NCBI GenBank assembly: GCA_963714325.1 | Contig: CAVQOB010000003.1 | Span: 186,001 to 250,000, forward strand | Reading direction: 5' to 3' | DNA from: CAVQOB01 sp963714325 | Lineage (GTDB): Bacteria; Pseudomonadota; Alphaproteobacteria; Rhizobiales; Hyphomicrobiaceae | DNA: 64,000 nt | Shown here: positions 9,063-18,307 of the stretch, one piece after another | How positions within the stretch are numbered: position 1 is the first letter of the stretch | Layout of the letters: every line of letters starts with the position of its first letter | Notes under the pieces: model-generated | The model's database searches: none | What the model saw: only the letters and a program-made list of their open reading frames with translations | What the model was told of the DNA's origin: nothing | Program-made: the position numbers and the translations under genes

Positions 9063-9716
9063 TTGGATATTCTCGTTGATCTCGATGGCACGATGATCGA
9101 TCCGAAGGCGGGGATCATCGGGTCGCTGCAATATGCTTTGCGCCGGCTTGGGCGTGAAGTGCCGGCGGCGGATTCCTTGCATTGGGTGATCGGCCCGTCG
9201 CTGCGGACAACGTTCGCGCAGTTGGACGTGCCAGCGGAGTGTATCGGTGATGGGCTTGCCTTCTATCGCGAGCACTATCGGGCCGGCGCTATGTACGATT
9301 TCCGCGTTTACGACGGCATTGATGCGGCGCTTGGCGGGTTGGCTGGACTTGGGCATCGGTTGATCGTGGCGACGGCCAAGCCGCATGTGTTTGCAAATCC
9401 GATTTTGGAGCGGGCGGGGTTGGCCCGGCACTTTGCCGCGGTGCACGGCGCGGAGCTTGATGGGCGCCACGACGACAAAGCGGATCTCATTGCGCATATC
9501 GGACGCAGCGAAGGCATCGCCGCCACACGTACCGTCATGATCGGGGACCGACGCTTCGATGTTGCTGGCGCGCAGCGAAACGGCATCAGGACCATTGGTG
9601 TGTTGTGGGGGTATGGATCGCGCGAGGAATTGGCGGAAGCAGGGGCAATTGCGCTGTGTCCGTCGCCGAGCGAGCTGATGGGCACGATCGCTTCGATCGG
9701 GGCGGAGCCTGCGTAA
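9063..9716 (+). CDS. HAD-superfamily phosphatase (phosphoglycolate phosphatase-like)
   Basis: A 217-residue HAD hydrolase. Motif I is DLDGTMID at residues 6-13 (nucleophile Asp6), motif II lies in LIVATAKPHVF, motif III is a Lys in the KADLI segment and motif IV is MIGDRRFDVAGA. A helical cap between motifs I and II places it with Gph/PhnX-like phosphatases. The start is TTG, supported by AAGGA seven bases upstream, inside the last codons of the preceding Bug gene; the genes are 3 bases apart, so they are almost certainly co-transcribed. The substrate is unknown: phosphoglycolate or a nucleotide are the usual possibilities. Confidence 0.85.
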   Translation: MDILVDLDGTMIDPKAGIIGSLQYALRRLGREVPAADSLHWVIGPSLRTTFAQLDVPAECIGDGLAFYREHYRAGAMYDFRVYDGIDAALGGLAGLGHRLIVATAKPHVFANPILERAGLARHFAAVHGAELDGRHDDKADLIAHIGRSEGIAATRTVMIGDRRFDVAGAQRNGIRTIGVLWGYGSREELAEAGAIALCPSPSELMGTIASIGAEPA

Positions 9717-9823
9717 TGTTTGTCCGCTGCTTGGCGGCGCGCCATTTGTCGCACACTGTTTGCAACGTTGTTTTTCTTGCGTGATCAATACGATAGCGCG
9801 GACGCGGCGTGACGCGCCGGAGG

Positions 9824-9852
9824 TTGACACTGTATAGGGTCGCCCCTATGGT
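9824..9852 (+). promoter_or_regulatory. Probable housekeeping-sigma promoter of the F0 ATP synthase operon
   Basis: TTGACA at 9824-9829 and TATGGT at 9847-9852 are separated by 17 bases. The pair lies 57 bases before the atpI start in a 190-base gap. The -35 box is a perfect match and the -10 box matches four of six positions. No terminator is evident between the HAD phosphatase gene and this site. Confidence 0.6.
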
Positions 9853-9908
9853 CCGCCGCGGTTGGCGCTGTTCGTGCGTCAACTTCCTCCTGTCAAGGAT
9901 TGAGTCTC

Positions 9909-10313
9909 ATGCCCGACGAGCCCAAAAGGCGTGAGCCCGAACGAGGCGCGTTGAGCCCCGAGGACAAGGCGCGGTTTGAACATCGCGTCGAAGAACTTGG
10001 TGAGAAGCTCGGTAAGGCCAAGGCAGCGCACAGCCCGAAACGGAGCGGTGGCGATGCCTTGCAGGGGCGTGGGATGGCGTACGGACTGCGGATGGCCTCC
10101 GAGTTCGTGGCGGCGATCATCGTCGGCGGGTTGATCGGCTTCGTGCTCGACCGGTGGCTCGGGACGCAGCCGTGGTTGTTTTTGTTGTTTTTCATGCTCG
10201 GCCTGGCGGCCGGTGTCTTGAATATCACCAGAGGCTACCAGCGCATGCAAAACGAGATTGCGGCCAAGACCGGCGGCAATATCGGACAGTCCATCAAGGA
10301 CGATGAAGACTGA
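9909..10313 (+). CDS. atpI: F0F1 ATP synthase assembly protein I (AtpI)
   Basis: A 134-residue protein. The N-terminal half is charged and probably cytoplasmic; two hydrophobic segments follow (about residues 65-83 and 93-112), with the AtpI signature [25 protein letters not shown] and a [10 protein letters not shown] segment. AtpI helps assemble the c-ring and is the usual first gene of the alphaproteobacterial F0 operon. The ATG has AAGGA 9 bases upstream; an in-frame TTG at 9900 is less likely. Confidence 0.9.
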   Translation: MPDEPKRREPERGALSPEDKARFEHRVEELGEKLGKAKAAHSPKRSGGDALQGRGMAYGLRMASEFVAAIIVGGLIGFVLDRWLGTQPWLFLLFFMLGLAAGVLNITRGYQRMQNEIAAKTGGNIGQSIKDDED

Positions 10314-10371
10314 GACGTTTTTGGGGGTCGCCGTGGCGGCAGCGGATGCAGCAGTGAAGAGCGGAGCGGCG

Positions 10372-11118
10372 ATGCCGGATCCGATCCACCAGTTCGAGAT
10401 CTCCAAGATCTTTGGACATTGGCAGTTCGGCGGCTGGGACGTGTCGTTCACGAACGCGTCGCTGTTCATGGTTCTCGCCGTCGGCTCCATCATCGCGTTC
10501 TTTTATGCGGCCATGCGGCACCCTGCGTTGGTGCCGACGCGGCTGCAATCCGTGGCCGAGACGGCCTATGAATTCATCGCCAACATGGTTCGGGATGCGG
10601 CCGGCGAAGACGCCATGAAGTTCTTCCCGCTGATCTTCTCGCTGTTCATGTTCATCTTCGCCTGCAACATGCTCGGCATGATCCCTGGTTCGTTCACGGT
10701 GACGAGCCAGATCGTGGTGACGGCGGCATTGGCCGTGCTGGTGTTCCTGATCGTGCTGATCGTCGGCTTCGCTAATAATGGCCTTGGTTTCCTGAAACTG
10801 TTCGTGCCGTCGGGGGTGCCAATCGCGATCCTGCCGCTGGTGTCGGCGATCGAGGTGATTTCGTTTCTGTCGCGCCCGATCAGTCACGCGGTGCGTCTGT
10901 TCGCCAACATGCTGGCGGGGCATATCACGCTGAAGGTGTTCGGCGGGTTCATCGTCATGCTGCTCGGCGCGGGGGCCTGGGGCGCGCTGGCACCGCTGCC
11001 GTTCCTGGCGGCAGTCGGGCTGACGGCACTCGAACTGCTGGTGGCGTTCCTGCAAGCCTACGTCTTCACAATGCTTACCTGCATGTATCTGAGTGACGCG
11101 CTTCACCCCGGTCACTAA
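10372..11118 (+). CDS. atpB: ATP synthase F0 subunit a
   Basis: A 248-residue polytopic membrane protein forming the proton half-channels of F0. The key region [20 protein letters not shown] contains the essential arginine that faces the c-ring carboxylate. The N-terminus [15 protein letters not shown] matches the usual MADPIHQF start of alphaproteobacterial AtpB and has GGAG 5 bases upstream, so I start here. The frame is open upstream past atpI, and an ATG at 10303 overlapping the atpI end is the alternative. The next gene is atpE. Confidence 0.95.
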   Translation: MPDPIHQFEISKIFGHWQFGGWDVSFTNASLFMVLAVGSIIAFFYAAMRHPALVPTRLQSVAETAYEFIANMVRDAAGEDAMKFFPLIFSLFMFIFACNMLGMIPGSFTVTSQIVVTAALAVLVFLIVLIVGFANNGLGFLKLFVPSGVPIAILPLVSAIEVISFLSRPISHAVRLFANMLAGHITLKVFGGFIVMLLGAGAWGALAPLPFLAAVGLTALELLVAFLQAYVFTMLTCMYLSDALHPGH

Positions 11119-11190
11119 GTCTCGCCTCTACGAACTCCAATTCTACGCGTCTTCAACTCGACATAGTCGAACAATAACGGGAGAATTTTC

Positions 11191-11415
11191 ATGGATCCAG
11201 CAGCAGCAAAGCTCATCGGTGCCGGTCTCGCAGCTATCGGCACGGGTGCTGCCGCCATCGGCGTCGGTAATCTTTTCGGACAGTTCCTGCAGGGCGCGCT
11301 GCGCAATCCCTCGGCTGCCGACGGTCAGTTCGGTCGCTTGATCTTCGGTTTCGCGGTGACGGAAGCGCTCGGCATCTTTGCGCTGCTGATCGCGTTCCTG
11401 CTGCTGTTCACTTGA
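11191..11415 (+). CDS. atpE: ATP synthase F0 subunit c
   Basis: A 74-residue hairpin of two membrane helices. The first is glycine/alanine-rich ([21 protein letters not shown]), the polar loop is ALRNPSA, and the second carries the proton-binding Glu58 in AVTEALGIF. Eight to fifteen copies normally form the rotor ring. A strong GGGAG Shine-Dalgarno precedes the ATG, in keeping with the high copy number needed. Confidence 0.97.
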   Translation: MDPAAAKLIGAGLAAIGTGAAAIGVGNLFGQFLQGALRNPSAADGQFGRLIFGFAVTEALGIFALLIAFLLLFT

Positions 11416-11516
11416 TATCTGGCATTTGTTCCTTCGCGCCGGCGCATGCTCGACATGGGGTATGCGCCGTCAGCGTGGTGAAGCCTTAAGGGTATCGAGA
11501 ACATCGGAAGCGGGTC

Positions 11517-12062
11517 ATGGCTCAGAACGTCAAATCAGGAACGGCCGTTCAGGCACAGACGCATGGGCCGAAGCCCTTCCCGCCGCTTGATTCCTCGACG
11601 TTCGTGCCGCAACTCGTGTGGCTCGCGCTGACGTTCGGGCTGCTTTATTTCGTGCTGTCGAAGTATCTTCTGCCGCGGATCGGCGAGGTCATCGAGGAGC
11701 GCGGCGAGCGCATCAAGCGCGATCTTGGCGAAGCGGAGCGGCTCAAGGACGAGACCAAGAGCGCGCTCGCTGACTATGAAAAAGCGTTGGGCGATGCTCG
11801 GGCCAAGTCGACGGCGCTTGCCAAGGAGACGCAGGCGCGTCTCGCTGGAGAAGCCGACAAGGAGCGTGCTGCTGCCGATTTGCAGAACGGCCGCCTGCTG
11901 GCAGATGCTGAAAAGCGTATTTCAGAGACGAAGTTGAAGGCGTTGGCAAACGTCAACACGATTGCCGGGGATACGGCGTCGGCGATCGTCGCCAAGCTGA
12001 CCGGTCAGACCGCGACACCTGATGAGATCAAGGCCGCACTGGCAACCGTATCCAAGAGCTAA
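11517..12062 (+). CDS. atpF': ATP synthase F0 subunit b'
   Basis: A 181-residue peripheral stalk subunit with one N-terminal membrane helix (about residues 30-50, LVWLALTFGLLYFVLSKYLL) and a long charged, alanine-rich coiled coil. This is the b' form found in bacteria with two different b subunits. It has a longer hydrophilic N-terminal extension before the helix (MAQNVKSGTAVQAQTHG...) than the following b subunit. The gap after atpE is about 100 bases. Confidence 0.92.
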   Translation: MAQNVKSGTAVQAQTHGPKPFPPLDSSTFVPQLVWLALTFGLLYFVLSKYLLPRIGEVIEERGERIKRDLGEAERLKDETKSALADYEKALGDARAKSTALAKETQARLAGEADKERAAADLQNGRLLADAEKRISETKLKALANVNTIAGDTASAIVAKLTGQTATPDEIKAALATVSKS

Positions 12063-12082
12063 GGCCGAGAGACGAGACCGCC

Positions 12083-12601
12083 ATGATCCTGCTTGCCGCT
12101 GCTCCGGGAGCCCACTTCACGCAAGATCCGACCTTCTGGGTCGGTTTGGCGTTTGTGACGCTGTTGCTCATTTTCTGGAAGATGGGCGTGCATCGTACCG
12201 TTACCAAGTCGCTCGATGATCGCGGCGCCGCGATCAAGACGGAGCTCGACGAGGCGCGGCGCCTGAAAGAAGAAGCGCAGAAGCTGCTTGAAGAATACAA
12301 GGCCAAGCGCGGCGAGGCGGACAACGAGGCTAAAGTGATCCTCGATAACGCCAAGCGGGATGCGGAGGCGTTGGCGGTTGAGACGCGGCGGAGCTTGAAC
12401 GAGTCGATCGTTCGCCGCACAAAGCTCGCTGAGGAGAAGATCGCGCGTGCTGAAGCGCAGGCGATCAGTGAAGTCCGCGCGACGGCGGTTGATGCGGCAG
12501 TTGCTGCTGCCGCCAAGATTGTCGGCGCGAAGTCCGGCGGTGCTCAGGGCGCCAACCTGATTGATCAGGGCATTCGCGATCTCAAGAAGCATTTGAATTG
12601 A
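12083..12601 (+). CDS. atpF: ATP synthase F0 subunit b
   Basis: A 172-residue peripheral stalk subunit. A single membrane helix (DPTFWVGLAFVTLLLIFWKMG) near the N-terminus is followed by a charged coiled coil (ELDEARRLKEEAQKLLEEYKAKRGEAD) that pairs with b' to hold the F1 stator. It is the last gene of the F0 operon; no F1 genes follow, as is usual in alphaproteobacteria where atpHAGDC lies elsewhere. Confidence 0.94.
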   Translation: MILLAAAPGAHFTQDPTFWVGLAFVTLLLIFWKMGVHRTVTKSLDDRGAAIKTELDEARRLKEEAQKLLEEYKAKRGEADNEAKVILDNAKRDAEALAVETRRSLNESIVRRTKLAEEKIARAEAQAISEVRATAVDAAVAAAAKIVGAKSGGAQGANLIDQGIRDLKKHLN

Positions 12602-12684
12602 AGGCGGTTGCGCGGATTTGATCTGCGCAGTGCCGTTTCCTCAGGCATGATACTCGCATCGATCCCGATGGGAGACCTGCCGTC

Positions 12685-13533
12685 ATGATGACACGGCGAC
12701 TTGTGCTCACTCTCGCGCTGGCATTGTGCTGCGCGCATGCGCCTGCATTTCCGGCGGTGGCTGTCACGTTCGATCGCGTGTCGATCCCAGCGGACCTGCA
12801 TGTTCCAGCTATGTCGACGCTTTCGGCGTGGATCACGAAGCCTGAGAGTGGTACGCCCGTCGCGACGATCGTCGGCTTGCATGGTTGCAGTGGGCTGATT
12901 GGCCCGCGGGGCAATGTACTGCCGATCTATCGCGCATGGGCCGAACGGCTGGTAGCGGCCGGATACGCGGTGATCTTTCCGGACAGTTTCGGTTCACGCG
13001 GGATCGGGGCACAATGCACGGTGAAAGAGCGCCAGTTGTTGCCGCGGGATCGGGCTGGCGACGCGGCGGCTGTCGCACGGTGGGTTGCGTCGCAGTCCGC
13101 GCTTGATGCCAAACGATTGGCGCTGATCGGCTGGTCGCACGGCGGGTCGAGTACGCTGTGGACGGTGCGACAGAACTTGGCGATGGGGGATAACGATTTT
13201 CGCGTGGCAATTGCGTTCTATCCGGGTTGCTCGGCGATCGAAAAGATCGGCCTGTGGCGGCCGCGGCTGCCGCTGGCCATCCTGATGGGGGCGGCTGACG
13301 ATTGGACGCCGGCCGAGCCATGCCGGGCACTGGGGCGGCGGGTGAATGTGCGATACATCGAGTACGCAGACGCCTATCACGCTTTTGATCATCCGGACCT
13401 GCCGGTTCGGGTGCGGACGGGATTGACGTTTACAGCGAACGGCGACGGCGTCGCGCACGTCGGCACGAACCATGCGGCGCGCACAGCAGCAATCACCGAG
13501 GTCGAGGCCATCCTCGCGGCTGCATTGAAGTGA
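12685..13533 (+). CDS. Exported dienelactone hydrolase-family alpha/beta hydrolase
   Basis: A 282-residue protein with a signal peptide (MMTRRLVLTLALALCCAHAPAFP). The alpha/beta-hydrolase core shows VGLHGCSG (oxyanion region), the nucleophile elbow GWSHGGSS with Ser151, an acidic residue in GAADDWTPAEPCRAL and a His in DAYHAFDHP. This is the dienelactone hydrolase family, which acts on lactones and esters; the periplasmic location argues against a role in the cytoplasmic chlorocatechol pathway. GGGAGA precedes the start. Its 3' end faces the minus-strand Bug gene. Substrate unknown. Confidence 0.85.
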   Translation: MMTRRLVLTLALALCCAHAPAFPAVAVTFDRVSIPADLHVPAMSTLSAWITKPESGTPVATIVGLHGCSGLIGPRGNVLPIYRAWAERLVAAGYAVIFPDSFGSRGIGAQCTVKERQLLPRDRAGDAAAVARWVASQSALDAKRLALIGWSHGGSSTLWTVRQNLAMGDNDFRVAIAFYPGCSAIEKIGLWRPRLPLAILMGAADDWTPAEPCRALGRRVNVRYIEYADAYHAFDHPDLPVRVRTGLTFTANGDGVAHVGTNHAARTAAITEVEAILAAALK

Positions 13534-13550
13534 TTACGCGGTTCGCCGCG

Positions 13551-14516
13551 TCATTCCATCTTGAAGCCGCTCGATTTGACGATGTCGGCCCAGAAGCCGG
13601 CGTCGGCCTTCATGAGTGCGGTCAGCGCTTCGGGGGAGCTGGGGGACGGGATCAGACCGAGGGTTTCCAGGCGCTTTTGTACGGCGGCGTCGGCCAACGC
13701 GGCGGTGACAGCGGCATGGATCTTGGCGATTGGCTCGGCCGGGGTTTTGGCTGGTGCCCACAGGCCATACCAGGCGTCGCCGGTCAGATTGAAGCCGGAC
13801 TCGACCAACGTCGGCACGTCGGGGACGAATGGCGAGCGAGCCTTGCTCGCGACGGCGACGATGCGGACGGTGCCGCCTCGATGCTGCTGGAGGGCATCGG
13901 CGAGCGTGCCGACGACGATCGGAATTTGGCCGGCGACGAGATCAGTCATGGCCGGCGCGCCGCCGCGATAGGGCACGCGGCGCATTTCTGTCCCAAGCAA
14001 CTTTGAGAGCCCGACGCCGGTGAAGTGTGGAATGGTGCCGGCGCCTGGCACGCCATAGGCCGCCTTGTCGGGATTAGCCTTTATCCATGCGGCAAGTTCA
14101 GCCATCGACTTGAGACCGGTGTTGTTGGCGACGGCGACGCAGAACTCGAAGCGCGCGAGTTGGGCGACGGGTGCGAAGTCGGCGTAGGGATCATAGCCGG
14201 GTGCCGGATGCGTCATCGGATAGAGCCACATGGTCGGGCCGGTGGTGATCAGGAACGTATCGCCATCAGCGGCGGCGTTCTTGACGGATTGAATGCCGAT
14301 GCGGCCATCGGCACCGGTCTTGTTTTCGACGATGACCGGGCGGCCGATGGCAGCGGAGATTTTCTCTGCCATCAGGCGCGAGATCGCGTCACCGCCGCCG
14401 CCGGCGCCGAATGGGAATACGATCTTGACGGGCGACACGCCGACTTGGGCGAAGACGGGGTGGGCGGTTGTTGCGCCGATGGCTGCTACTGCGGCGAGCA
14501 CTTGTCGACGGTTCAT
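13551..14516 (-). CDS. Bug/TctC-family periplasmic substrate-binding protein
   Basis: A 321-residue exported binding protein. The signal peptide is MNRRQVLAAVAAIGATTAHPVFAQ, followed by VKIVFPFGAGGGGDAISRLMAE and VENKTGADGRIG, the conserved ligand-binding loops. The ATG is chosen because GGGAGGA lies 5-6 bases upstream; the frame stays open much further upstream but that part is antisense to gcvPB. There are no TctAB genes nearby. It ends 18 bases from the convergent hydrolase gene. Confidence 0.9.
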   Translation of the reverse strand: MNRRQVLAAVAAIGATTAHPVFAQVGVSPVKIVFPFGAGGGGDAISRLMAEKISAAIGRPVIVENKTGADGRIGIQSVKNAAADGDTFLITTGPTMWLYPMTHPAPGYDPYADFAPVAQLARFEFCVAVANNTGLKSMAELAAWIKANPDKAAYGVPGAGTIPHFTGVGLSKLLGTEMRRVPYRGGAPAMTDLVAGQIPIVVGTLADALQQHRGGTVRIVAVASKARSPFVPDVPTLVESGFNLTGDAWYGLWAPAKTPAEPIAKIHAAVTAALADAAVQKRLETLGLIPSPSSPEALTALMKADAGFWADIVKSSGFKME

Positions 14517-14603
14517 GCAATCCTCCCAACGCTTGTTTTGCCGCAGGATAAGCCGAACCGGCGCGTCACTGCAATGTTGCCGCTTCGCTCTTTCATTGTG
14601 CGT

Positions 14604-14664
14604 CGGTTGGCCACCAGCAACCGCGCTCTTTTCTGGCGCTTCGGTTGCCCACCGGCAACCGCGC
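14604..14664. repeat. Duplicated 23-base hairpin unit downstream of gcvPB
   Basis: Two near-identical 23-base units start at 14604 and 14642, 38 bases apart. The second contains GGTTGCC-CACC-GGCAACC, a perfect 7-base stem, and the first a slightly imperfect version (GGTTG/CAACC). They lie just after the gcvPB stop, in the gap before the Bug gene. No T tract follows, so a Rho-independent terminator is not clear; 3'-end stabilisation of the gcv message is possible. Confidence 0.5.
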
Positions 14665-14668
14665 GGGG

Positions 14669-16252
14669 CTACTTGGCTGCGTCCTTCTGCACTGCGGCAG
14701 GGCGCCAGCGCAGGCGGGGTTCGCGGGCGGCTTTGGTTTCGTCGAGACGGCGCCGTGGGGCGAAGCGCGGGGCTTGCTTGAAGCGGTCGATGTCGCCGGA
14801 CTTGGCTGACTTGGCGAGGCCGCGCAGAGACACGATGAAGCGATCGATTGAATCCTTGCTTTCGCTTTCGGTCGGTTCGATCAACATGGCGCCATGGACG
14901 ACCAGCGGGAAGTACATGGTCATCGGATGGTATCCCTCGTCGATCATCGCCTTGGCGAAGTCGAGCGTGGTGATGCCGGTGTCCTTGAGCCAAGCGTCGT
15001 CGAACAGTACCTCATGCATGCACGGCTTGTCGCCGAACGGCTGGGTCATGACGTCGCGAAGTCCGGCGCGGATGTAGTTGGCGTTGAGGACGGCGTCCTC
15101 GCTGGCCTGGCGCATGCCGTCGGCGCCGTGCGAGAGCATGTAGGTGAGCGCGCGGACGAACATGCCCATCTGGCCATGGAAGGCGGTGAGGCGGCCGAAG
15201 GGTTGTGCAGTCATTGGTGCACTCGTGTGCTCGACCAGATCGAACCGGTCGCCCGACTGGCGGACGAAGGGGAGCGGAGCAAAGGGTGCGAGTGCTGCGG
15301 AGAGGACGACGGGACCGGAGCCCGGGCCACCGCCGCCGTGCGGTGTCGAGAACGTTTTATGCAGGTTGATGTGCATGGCGTCGATGCCGAGATCGCCGGG
15401 GCGGACCTTGCCGACGATGGCGTTAAAGTTGGCGCCGTCGCAGTAAAAGTACGCGCCAGCGTCGTGCACGGCTTTGGCGATCTCGACGACTTCTGGCTCG
15501 AACAGGCCGCAGGTGTTGGGGTTGGTCAACATGATGGCGGCGACGTCAGGGCCGAGTGCGGCTTTGACGTCGGCGGCTGCGACGGTGCCGTCGGCTTTCG
15601 CCGGAATGGATTTCACCGTGTAGCCCATGAAGGCGGCGGTTGCCGGGTTGGTTCCGTGGGCTGAGTCCGGGACGAGAACGATGTTGCGTTTGGAGCCCCC
15701 CTCTTTTGCAAAGCGCGCGTCGTGGGCTGCCTTGATGGCGAGCATGCCGCAAAGTTCGCCGTGCGCGCCGGCCTTCGGCGAGAGGGCGACAGCGGGCATG
15801 CCGGTCAACGCGCACAGATATTCGCCGAGCCGTTGCATGAGGGCGATGGCGCCTTGAACGGTCTGCACGGGTTGCAGGGGATGAATGTCGGCGAAGCCCG
15901 GCAAGCGAGCCATCTTTTCGTTCAATCGCGCGTTGTGCTTCATGGTGCAGGAGCCAAGCGGATAGAGCCCGGAGTTGATCGCGTAGTTCTTGCGACTGAG
16001 GCGAACGTAGTGGCGCATGGTCTCCGGCTCGGAAAGGCCGGGCAGGCCGATCTCGGCATTACGCTCGAGGCCGACGAGGCGTGATTTGTGTTTGATCGGC
16101 TCCGACAAATCGACACCCGTATTGTCGAGCCGGCCGCGCTCGAACAGCAGCGGCTCTTCGTGATCGAGGCCGCGATGGCCGGAGAAGGTGTCGGCTGCGG
16201 ATTTGGCGGCGGCGCCTGGGGTAGTCGGGCGGCCTTGGGTGTTCATGGTCAT
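14669..16252 (-). CDS. gcvPB: Glycine dehydrogenase (decarboxylating) subunit 2
   Basis: A 527-residue PLP enzyme, the C-terminal half of the split P-protein of the glycine cleavage system. It contains the PLP-lysine region HINLHKTFSTPHGGGGPGSG. The glycine-rich loop and DGANFNAIVG are also conserved. Together with GcvPA it decarboxylates glycine and loads the aminomethyl group on GcvH. The start MTMNTQGRP is preceded by AGAGACGAGC; in-frame alternatives lie at 16273 and 16246. The last ~35 residues are basic and proline-rich, beyond the usual end of the family. It is the final gene of the gcv operon. Confidence 0.93.
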   Translation of the reverse strand: MTMNTQGRPTTPGAAAKSAADTFSGHRGLDHEEPLLFERGRLDNTGVDLSEPIKHKSRLVGLERNAEIGLPGLSEPETMRHYVRLSRKNYAINSGLYPLGSCTMKHNARLNEKMARLPGFADIHPLQPVQTVQGAIALMQRLGEYLCALTGMPAVALSPKAGAHGELCGMLAIKAAHDARFAKEGGSKRNIVLVPDSAHGTNPATAAFMGYTVKSIPAKADGTVAAADVKAALGPDVAAIMLTNPNTCGLFEPEVVEIAKAVHDAGAYFYCDGANFNAIVGKVRPGDLGIDAMHINLHKTFSTPHGGGGPGSGPVVLSAALAPFAPLPFVRQSGDRFDLVEHTSAPMTAQPFGRLTAFHGQMGMFVRALTYMLSHGADGMRQASEDAVLNANYIRAGLRDVMTQPFGDKPCMHEVLFDDAWLKDTGITTLDFAKAMIDEGYHPMTMYFPLVVHGAMLIEPTESESKDSIDRFIVSLRGLAKSAKSGDIDRFKQAPRFAPRRRLDETKAAREPRLRWRPAAVQKDAAK

Positions 16253-16302
16253 GCTCGTCTCTCGCAATGGCATCTCTGATGGCGCGCAAAAAGTAAAAGT
16301 GA

Positions 16303-16447
16303 TGTCATCCCGGGGCTTGTCCCCGAGATCAATCGATCAGGTGCTGCCGAAAAGCAGTGCTTAAGTCAGTTCTACCGCGATAGTGCAGCGCTCGCGCCGT
16401 TCGTGGTTGCAGTGCCATGGGTCCCGGGGACAAGCCCCGGGGTGACA
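16303..16447. repeat. Long-range inverted repeat element between gcvPA and gcvPB
   Basis: The arm at 16303-16328 (TGTCATCCCGGGGCTTGTCC and onward) is repeated in inverted form at 16421-16447 (GGGGACAAGCCCCGGGGTGACA end) with about 24 of 26 matching positions, spaced by ~93 bases. A second member of the same family, sharing TGTCAT and CGGGCTTGTCCC, lies at 43222-43355. These resemble dispersed palindromic intergenic elements of alphaproteobacteria. No ORF or transposase is present inside. Confidence 0.65.
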
Positions 16448-16471
16448 GCTGTGGGAAGAAGAGTTTGTCCA

Positions 16472-17812
16472 TCACAGAAGCTCCTGCAGCGCCTTGGCGT
16501 AGGCGGCGCGGTCGGCGTCGGTGTTGATTTCCGTCGATGCGATGATGATGAGGTTGGCGTGCGCTTTGCCGGGCAGCAGCCGGGAAGCTGGGACACCGCC
16601 GAGAATGCCCTTGGCGGCGAGCTTGTCGATCGCCTGAGCCGCGTCGCCTTTGATGCGAATTGTGAACTCGTTGAAGAAGGCGGGCGTCAGGATTTCGACG
16701 CCGGGAACTTTTGCCAAGCGATCGGCGAGGTCGCAGGCATTGGCGTGATTGACGCCAGCGAGTTTACGCAGGCCAACTTCGCCGAGCAATGTCATATGGA
16801 TGGTGAAGGCGAGGGCGCAGAGGCCGGAGTTGGTACAGATGTTGCTGGTCGCCTTTTCGCGGCGAATATGCTGCTCGCGGGTCGAGAGTGTGAGCACGAA
16901 TCCGCGTCGCCCCTCTGCGTCAACCGTTTCGCCGCACAGGCGGCCGGGCATTTGCCGCACATATTTGTCGCGCGTTGCGAACAACCCGACGTAGGGCCCG
17001 CCAAAATTCAATCCGTTGCCGATGGACTGGCCTTCGGCGGCGACGATATCCGCTCCCATTTCGCCCGGTGATCTGATCAAGCCGAGGGCGACGATTTCGG
17101 TGACGACGACGATCAGGAGTGCGCCAGCCTTGTGGGCAGCGTCGGCGATCGGTTGGAGGTCACGGATGTTGCCGAACACGTCGGGGTATTGGACAACGAC
17201 GCAGCTAGTGTCGGCGTCGATCTTGGTGGCGATATCTTCGCTGCCGGTGGGGGCGGCGTCGAGAGCCGTAACGTTGGCACCGGAGTGGTGGGACAGTGTC
17301 TTGATGACATCGGCGTAGTGGCCGTGCAGGTTGCCGGAGAGGACGGCCTTCTTGCGGCGGGTGACGCGATGCGCCATCAACACCGCTTCGGCGGCGCCAG
17401 TCGAACCGTCGTACATCGATGCATTTGCTACATCCATGCCGGTGAGCAACGCGACTTGTGTCTGGAACTCAAACAGGACCTGCAGCGTGCCCTGGGTGAT
17501 TTCGGGCTGATAGGGCGTGTAGCTGGTCAGGAATTCCGAGCGCTGGATGAGATGGTCGACGGTGGCGGGGATGTGGTGCTTGTAGGCGCCGGCCCCGACG
17601 AAGAACGGCACGGTGTCGGCGGACGTGTTCTGGGCGGCGAGGGCGCCGAGTTCGCGCTCGACGTCGAGTTCGCCCTTCGCTGTTGGTAAATCCGTTAAGC
17701 GCTTGAGGAGCTGTGCCTTGGGTACAGGCGCGAACAGTTCATCGATGTGCTGGATGCCAATCTTGCCGCGCATGGCGGCGCGGTCCGTATCGGTCAAAGG
17801 AAGGTAGCGCAT
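16472..17812 (-). CDS. gcvPA: Glycine dehydrogenase (decarboxylating) subunit 1
   Basis: A 446-residue protein forming the N-terminal half of the split P-protein. The start [20 protein letters not shown] is the typical GcvPA beginning; the open frame extends further upstream into osmC but without support. Conserved segments include [36 protein letters not shown] and [14 protein letters not shown]. It lies 14 bases after osmC, and a 219-base repeat-bearing spacer separates it from gcvPB. Confidence 0.94.
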   Translation of the reverse strand: MRYLPLTDTDRAAMRGKIGIQHIDELFAPVPKAQLLKRLTDLPTAKGELDVERELGALAAQNTSADTVPFFVGAGAYKHHIPATVDHLIQRSEFLTSYTPYQPEITQGTLQVLFEFQTQVALLTGMDVANASMYDGSTGAAEAVLMAHRVTRRKKAVLSGNLHGHYADVIKTLSHHSGANVTALDAAPTGSEDIATKIDADTSCVVVQYPDVFGNIRDLQPIADAAHKAGALLIVVVTEIVALGLIRSPGEMGADIVAAEGQSIGNGLNFGGPYVGLFATRDKYVRQMPGRLCGETVDAEGRRGFVLTLSTREQHIRREKATSNICTNSGLCALAFTIHMTLLGEVGLRKLAGVNHANACDLADRLAKVPGVEILTPAFFNEFTIRIKGDAAQAIDKLAAKGILGGVPASRLLPGKAHANLIIIASTEINTDADRAAYAKALQELL

Positions 17813-17826
17813 GGTCTGGCATCCGT

Positions 17827-18303
17827 TCAGGTGTGCAGCGGCGGGACTTCGGCAATGACGATATCGGCCCGGATCGAATGGGCGATGTAGCATTCTTGAT
17901 GTGCGCGATGATGCAGTTCAGCGATTTCGGCAGCGTCCGTCCGTTTGTCACCGGAGAATACGATGCGCGGCGATAGCGTGATCTTCGAAATGTAGAACTT
18001 GCCGGCCTGGTTTTTCGTCATGATGCCGACGGCGGAATCGTCATAGCTGTCGATTTGAAGGCCGCGCTTGGCTGCGAAGGCGAGAAAGAACAGCATATGG
18101 CAAGACGAGGTCGCCGCGACGAGCGCTTCTTCGGGATCGATTGCCGTTGCATCTGAATAGGGTAACGGTACGGAGGAGGGGGCGGATGAACCTCGCACGA
18201 TGGCGCCACCGTCGAAGATGAGATCGTGCGCTCGCGAATACTTGTTGTCGGTGAAGGCTTGATCCCCGCGCAACCAGCGCACCGTCGCGTTATAACTCTG
18301 CAT
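17827..18303 (-). CDS. OsmC-family peroxide-reducing protein inside the gcv operon
   Basis: A 158-residue OsmC/Ohr-like protein. Two conserved cysteines are visible, in [13 protein letters not shown] (helical core) and in [10 protein letters not shown] near the C-terminus, matching the peroxidatic and resolving pair of the family. OsmC proteins reduce organic hydroperoxides using dihydrolipoyl proteins in some organisms. Placed between gcvH (4-base gap) and gcvPA (14-base gap), it could use lipoyl groups of the glycine cleavage system as electron source; that is inference. It is co-directional and should be under glycine riboswitch control. Confidence 0.87.
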   Translation of the reverse strand: MQSYNATVRWLRGDQAFTDNKYSRAHDLIFDGGAIVRGSSAPSSVPLPYSDATAIDPEEALVAATSSCHMLFFLAFAAKRGLQIDSYDDSAVGIMTKNQAGKFYISKITLSPRIVFSGDKRTDAAEIAELHHRAHQECYIAHSIRADIVIAEVPPLHT

Positions 18304-18307
18304 CGTC

